DNA from: Lepidodermella squamata
Lineage: Eukaryota > Gastrotricha
Reading direction: 5' to 3'
DNA: 64,000 nt
Assembly (NCBI GenBank): GCA_047495785.1
Contig: JBLDXI010000015.1
Span: forward strand, 3,162,001-3,226,000
Numbering within the stretch: position 1 is the stretch's first letter; each line of letters begins with the position of its first letter. The position numbers were made by a program, and so were the translations under genes. Shown here piece by piece: positions 59,890 through 64,000 of this stretch. The notes below the pieces were generated by a model. It searched no databases and was not told the DNA's origin. It saw nothing but the letters and a program-made list of their open reading frames with translations.

Positions 59890-60626
59890 ATTTTTAATGG
59901 CGGAACCAAATTTGACTATTAGCGGAATCAATGTATATTTTATTGTTATAAAGAATTTTATTGGAATTTTTGGAATTTTCAATGAACCTAAAACCACTTA
60001 GAATTTTTCAAGGATATTACGAAGATCAGCATAATTTGAAATGAATAATCTTTAAATTTAGCGTTAAATTCTGTTTAATTCACATTCTACCCCCATTGAG
60101 TTAGACGATGTTACCGTCAGCCGGTTACTTGGGCCTCTCCTTGCCGGGGAATTCGCGAAGCCGGGACCAATGACGTTAATGAAGTTCATTGTGTAATTTA
60201 CCACGGACAACTGGTAAGCACGGACTGTCAGCGGGGCTTCAGAATGAACGATCGCAAAGCAAACGTGCCGAATTGAGTCAGGTGACAAGCACTATTACCA
60301 AGGTATAAGACGGACTTCAGCGAGTTCATCCTGAGGTATGGACGTTGAACGTTGAGTTGCTACTTACGATGGCAATTTGCAAAAAAGTCTTATGCGGAGG
60401 TGGTCTAAATGGCATAATTGAAACTACGGATCAAAAGTAATGCGGCACGCACGTCACCGCGCATGTCTTGCTGACATCAATGCTAAAGTCAAAATTGGCA
60501 TGATCAGCTCCATGACAAAACTTTCTTAATGAGGTAATTCAAGCCGAAATTTGCGCAGACCGGAACGCTTAGTAATTGCGTGGAATTTGTCATAACTTCA
60601 AATTGTCAGATTGGAATTACACGATA
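59890..60626. other. Gap before the class C receptor gene
   Basis: About 740 bp, AT-rich at first. The 14-nt CGGAACCAAATTTG at 59904-59917 recurs inverted near 63930. No gene seen. Confidence 0.4.
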
Positions 60627-63149
60627 ATGCAGAAATTATTGAAAATATTATTGCTGCTGGCTTCGCAAACGCCTGTAGTTTCGAGCCAGTCTAAAAGATA
60701 CAACCTTTCTTTCCTGCAGATTTTCCCTTTAGCACATGAGCCTTGTTTACCAGCAGTCAAAATCGCAATCGAAAATGTCAACAATCGATCAGACATACTA
60801 CCGGACTACAATTTGGTACCAGACATCCGTGACGAGGAGGGCTTCTTCCTCGGATACGCTCCAGTGCGAGAAATCGTCCGTTATGGGAGAATGTGGGAAA
60901 ATCGCCCGGATGATGGTCTCATCCGCTCTCCTGTCATCGTTGGACCCTTCTTTTCAATCGGATGTAAGCCAATGGGGAAGCCGTTAACTTACTTTGACAT
61001 GGTCGGTCTTGCAATGGCCTGCAACGCACCCTATCTATCGGACCACACAACCTACCCGAACCTTTATAACATACAGGGAAACGGCGAGTTGAATGCTATT
61101 GGATTGGTTAGCATTATCAAGCAAGTCGGAAAATGGACTAAAATTGGTGTTCTGACGATTGTCGGCTCGCCTCAGGATTACGCAGCGGCAACATACGTGG
61201 AGAAATACGCAACTGCTAACGGAATACATGTCCCAACGTTCAACGTTGTGTTGGAGATAACTGATGACGTGATAAACGATCTACTTTTCCATGAGGTTCG
61301 GATAATCGTGGTCTACATCACTCAGGAGGCGCTGCTGTGGCGATTCCTCTGCATGGCTTGGTATGCTGGAATTACAGGGTCGAGATACCTATTTTTCCTG
61401 AGCAACTCACTCGCCGGGGAACCTGATTTCATCAGCCCGGCAGCAATTGTTGACAAGACTTGCAATAAAGAAATAATTCGCCAGCAGTTCTACAACTCAA
61501 TTTTCTTCGGACCGGGGACACAGGTTCTTGACGACAGCCGAGTTAGCGAATTGGGGTATAATACTACTTACTTCGAAGATCGGATGTTCTCTTCCTTGAA
61601 CCGACCTCGCCTTGCAACAGCTGGGTCGCTGAAATACGTATGTCACGACGCTACATTGATGGGAATCTATGCTCTACAAGACGCGGATAACCGTTTGAAA
61701 CAGGTATACAACATGTCGTTGAGAGATATGAATACCAACCCAGGTTTTGTAATGAGAATCGTGAACGAATCTGTATTGAACGTCAACATATCCGGCTTAC
61801 GCACCCAGCTTCGTTTCAGCAAGCGGGGATATGCCGAAAATGACAAAATTATGTTCTCTTACTATGACAAGAAAGACGGTTTCCGGTTCAAGTATCACGT
61901 CTCGCAGGTTGATGAAGCTAAAGGCATGTTCTCGGGGAGATTCCAATCATTCGCATTTGAACCTTGGGATTGGGCGGCTTGGAGTAACAAAGGGAAGCCA
62001 CCGCGAGATGGATATCTTGTCATTTCTTTGAAAGACGACGTTCCTAACGAAATATCTCTCGCTGTAGTTATTCTCGCAGTTATGATTTCATCTTTTCAAG
62101 TATCGGCAATAATTCTAACAGTGAAAGATGCTTGCAAAATACATATTGTCAATTCTCCTGTTGCCAAAATTCTCGGCTATATCGGATGCTTAGGTCTTAA
62201 CGGAGCTGCAATCGCGTTCTCGGTAGAAAGTTGGGCTAGTAGCTTTGTTATTGTTGTGGTAAGATTGGTTCTGCTAATTATTTCCATGTCAGTTTTGAAT
62301 GGAGCTATTTCATTTCGGGCGTTTTTTCTGGCTCGAAAGCTACCAAAAATGCCAAAGATTCTCAAACCCAACCGGAGCAGCAAGTTACTCAGCATCTTTG
62401 TGACTCCAAAGAATCCTTCTAAGGCTCAAATCGTTATCGCGAAAGCTGATGTCGATACATCACCAGGTGGGAGCCCGTCTATGACTCCCGATCTTCAACG
62501 CCGAATCGAAAATGTATCACCGGTTCCTCGGCAAAATTTAGTTGATGCGAAACCCCAGCCGCCGAATCTCAGAGGTGCTGTTCGAACAGTCTCAAATCGG
62601 AGGAGAAATCGAGGTCGCCAACCTAGTACCGTGGCATCGGAATTTGAAAACGGCATCGATCGAAAAACTGTCGGCTTCACTACGATTTTTATGGTTATTA
62701 ACCTTCTCATTTTGGCTAGCTGGCTGCTTTCCGACTCTCTATCCTGCCGTACAGTCGTAGCGCGGGAGGCCAACAACTATGACCTTGTATCAGACACATA
62801 TTACGATATCTCCACGGAAATCTGCACCTCAGCAAATGCCATGTCGTGGATGACTTGTCTGGCTTTTCTTCACGTCGTTTTGCAGGCCTATTGCACTTAT
62901 CAAGGGTACCGTGTAAAACAGCGGTTGAAGACACTGGCAAATAATAGCTGTTCCGAGATCACAGGCGTTATTCTTGGCCCGCTGAATGGTTTCTCGTTAC
63001 TGCTTTGCTTCATCCTAGTTGTTTTCACGTTAGCCGATGAAAAACGACAGCATATTTCAGTCGCATTTATGGCGCTATTCTATTCGATGAGTACAAGCAT
63101 CACCATGAGTTATAATCTCGTTCAACGCTTTATTAAAGTAATCCGCTAA
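60627..63149 (+). CDS. GABA-B-receptor-like class C GPCR, single exon
   Basis: One exon, 840 residues. The ATG at 60627 (MQKLLKILLLLASQTPVVSS) was preferred to a TTG 17 codons upstream because it starts the signal peptide. Residues 25-470 form a Venus-flytrap ligand domain of the periplasmic-binding type (FPLAHEPCLPAVKIAIENVN; VIVGPFFSIGCKP; AWYAGITG). Seven transmembrane helices follow from about residue 480 (LAVVILAVMISSFQVSAIIL first; ISVAFMALFYSMSTSITMSY last). There is no Cys-rich domain, which fits the GABA-B branch. The loop between TM3 and TM4 is about 100 residues, Pro/Ser/Arg-rich, much longer than usual. It is probably a G-protein-coupled receptor for GABA or another small ligand; the tail is too short for a coiled coil. 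The lack of introns contrasts with the 13-exon glutamate receptor. Confidence 0.87.
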   Translation: MQKLLKILLLLASQTPVVSSQSKRYNLSFLQIFPLAHEPCLPAVKIAIENVNNRSDILPDYNLVPDIRDEEGFFLGYAPVREIVRYGRMWENRPDDGLIRSPVIVGPFFSIGCKPMGKPLTYFDMVGLAMACNAPYLSDHTTYPNLYNIQGNGELNAIGLVSIIKQVGKWTKIGVLTIVGSPQDYAAATYVEKYATANGIHVPTFNVVLEITDDVINDLLFHEVRIIVVYITQEALLWRFLCMAWYAGITGSRYLFFLSNSLAGEPDFISPAAIVDKTCNKEIIRQQFYNSIFFGPGTQVLDDSRVSELGYNTTYFEDRMFSSLNRPRLATAGSLKYVCHDATLMGIYALQDADNRLKQVYNMSLRDMNTNPGFVMRIVNESVLNVNISGLRTQLRFSKRGYAENDKIMFSYYDKKDGFRFKYHVSQVDEAKGMFSGRFQSFAFEPWDWAAWSNKGKPPRDGYLVISLKDDVPNEISLAVVILAVMISSFQVSAIILTVKDACKIHIVNSPVAKILGYIGCLGLNGAAIAFSVESWASSFVIVVVRLVLLIISMSVLNGAISFRAFFLARKLPKMPKILKPNRSSKLLSIFVTPKNPSKAQIVIAKADVDTSPGGSPSMTPDLQRRIENVSPVPRQNLVDAKPQPPNLRGAVRTVSNRRRNRGRQPSTVASEFENGIDRKTVGFTTIFMVINLLILASWLLSDSLSCRTVVAREANNYDLVSDTYYDISTEICTSANAMSWMTCLAFLHVVLQAYCTYQGYRVKQRLKTLANNSCSEITGVILGPLNGFSLLLCFILVVFTLADEKRQHISVAFMALFYSMSTSITMSYNLVQRFIKVIR

Positions 63150-63240
63150 AAGCTGGCGAACATGATAGTCTTAATGTTATGTCTGTCACATCTAAACTCT
63201 AAACTGCACAATCGTGTAATGTCGACAATGAATAGCAAAT
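63150..63240. other. 3' flank of the class C receptor gene
   Basis: Short flank. An AATAAA overlaps the start of the foldback element at 63238-63243 and may serve as poly(A) signal. Confidence 0.45.
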
Positions 63241-63716
63241 AAAATGGCGATTTGATGTGTACAAAAAGTAACTCTCGTCAAACGCCATGTTGACCAATAT
63301 GTGTAATTCGTGGCGAGGAATCCGAATTTGATGTCGTAGAACTTACAGCAATCACTTAAAGTTCGAAAAATCGATTTCCGATAATCGATATCGATTGATT
63401 ATCGATTTTTAGGAAATCGATTCGCCTGGTCAGAAAAGTGAATCCAGATTTGGATTCCTTGCCACGAATTACCGTATTTGTTCCTATACGGGCTGCTAAA
63501 ATTTCAACCTCGAAATTTTGAAAATTTTGAAAAACAATTATGGCGAATCGTTCGTGATGTTTTCGAACCGACTTGACCCCTCAACTTGACCTGGGCTACT
63601 GTTAGGGATGGGCGATTATTAGTGGATGGGCTACTATTGGAACAAATACGGTACACGTATTGGTCAACATGGCGTTTGACGAGACTTACTTTTTGTACAC
63701 ATTAATTGGCCATCTT
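63241..63716. repeat. Nested foldback (MITE-like) element
   Basis: Outer arms 63241-63305 and 63651-63716 are inverted copies with few mismatches (shared core TTGGTCAACATGGCGTTTGA). Inside are two further hairpins: 63303-63330 against 63448-63475 (AATTCGTGGC/AAGGAATCC type), and a perfect 13-nt pair CCGTATTTGTTCC at 63472-63484 with its complement at 63639-63651. The first hairpin encloses a palindrome of ATCGAT units at 63368-63422. No coding frame. I looked for but could not define a target-site duplication. Confidence 0.82.
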
Positions 63717-63879
63717 TTATTCATTGAAATCTGACCCCTTCATAGCGTCAGATAAAATGATGAAGACTAAACGTTCTTCGACTAAATAGAATTGTCGACT
63801 TTTTATTTTACCTAGAATTCATACATTTCCTCAATTTCGTAGAAATATTCGAAATGTGACCTTTGGCTTGTCTAATATT

Positions 63880-63945
63880 AGGTTCCGCATCATTCAGATT
63901 AGGTTCCGCTACAGCCAAATTTGGTTCCGTAAAAGAATACAGTTT
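63880..63945 (+). repeat. Degenerate short tandem repeat
   Basis: Three units of about 21 nt around TTAGGTTCCGC, TTAGGTTCCGC and TTTGGTTCCGT. Confidence 0.55.
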
Positions 63946-63977
63946 CTTTTAATTACACCCTATTTCTTTCTTTCAGC

Positions 63978-64000
63978 TATCAACTATTGCGGAATTTTTG
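63978..64000 (+). CDS. Possible start of a kringle-type exon, cut by window end
   Basis: A pyrimidine-rich acceptor (TTTCTTTCAG) is followed by codons for A-I-N-Y-C-G-I-F. The kringle exon at 55071 has A-I-N-Y-C-R-N-V with nearly the same codons. It may be part of another kringle gene to the right; only 23 nt are available. Confidence 0.25.

Overview
The window is a piece of nuclear DNA from an invertebrate animal. Genes on both strands are split by short introns (mostly 45-65 nt, GT...AG), carry AATAAA signals just after their stop codons, and several have TATA boxes 50-70 nt before the ATG. The gene set is animal: an ionotropic glutamate receptor, a GABA-B-like class C receptor, trypsins, sushi, kringle, PAN and Ig modules, and a Ly6-like protein. 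Intron size, compactness and a possible operon would fit a small-genome ecdysozoan (nematode or tardigrade type), but nothing fixes the phylum, so I leave it open.

Layout. 1-4.3 kb: three tandem trypsin-like protease genes on the minus strand with identical six-exon structure, including a conserved 15-nt microexon; the first runs off the left edge. 5.4-9.0 kb: a 13-exon kainate/AMPA-type glutamate receptor. 9.7-11.4 kb: a LITAF-domain protein with duplicated 36-nt proline-rich exons. 12-38 kb, with an outlier at 44 kb: eleven secreted sushi (CCP) genes holding about 64 CCP modules. Two of them (19.9 and 25.1 kb) lie in 3.0-kb copies that are almost identical, separated by a decayed hAT transposase. 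38.3-39.4 kb: an NHL-type beta-propeller protein. 41.1 kb: a Ly6/ET-like GPI-anchored protein. 30.7 kb and 42.2-44.0 kb: four small two-transmembrane proteins that share an ungapped P-x5-GFF-x-G motif (degenerate in one) and match no family I know. 45-46.8 kb: a MINPP-type inositol polyphosphate phosphatase. 48-49.5 kb: an eIF2-gamma gene. 50-60 kb: a RING-CH membrane ligase, two paralogous secreted proteins of unknown type, and between them a large kringle-PAN-Ig protein. 60.6-63.1 kb: a single-exon GABA-B-like receptor. 63.2-63.7 kb: a nested foldback element.

How the parts relate. Secreted or cell-surface products dominate (trypsins, CCP proteins, kringle/PAN/Ig proteins, Ly6-like, MINPP), and most come from local tandem duplication. 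That resembles an extracellular recognition, protease or matrix arsenal; a complement- or clotting-like cooperation between trypsins and CCP proteins is only speculation from co-location. The two receptor genes and eIF2-gamma look like unrelated neighbours. Three convergent gene pairs (35.2, 38.3 and 45.0 kb) have overlapping 3' ends.

Exon coordinates were derived by eye from splice signals and frame continuity. I could run no homology search or transcript alignment.
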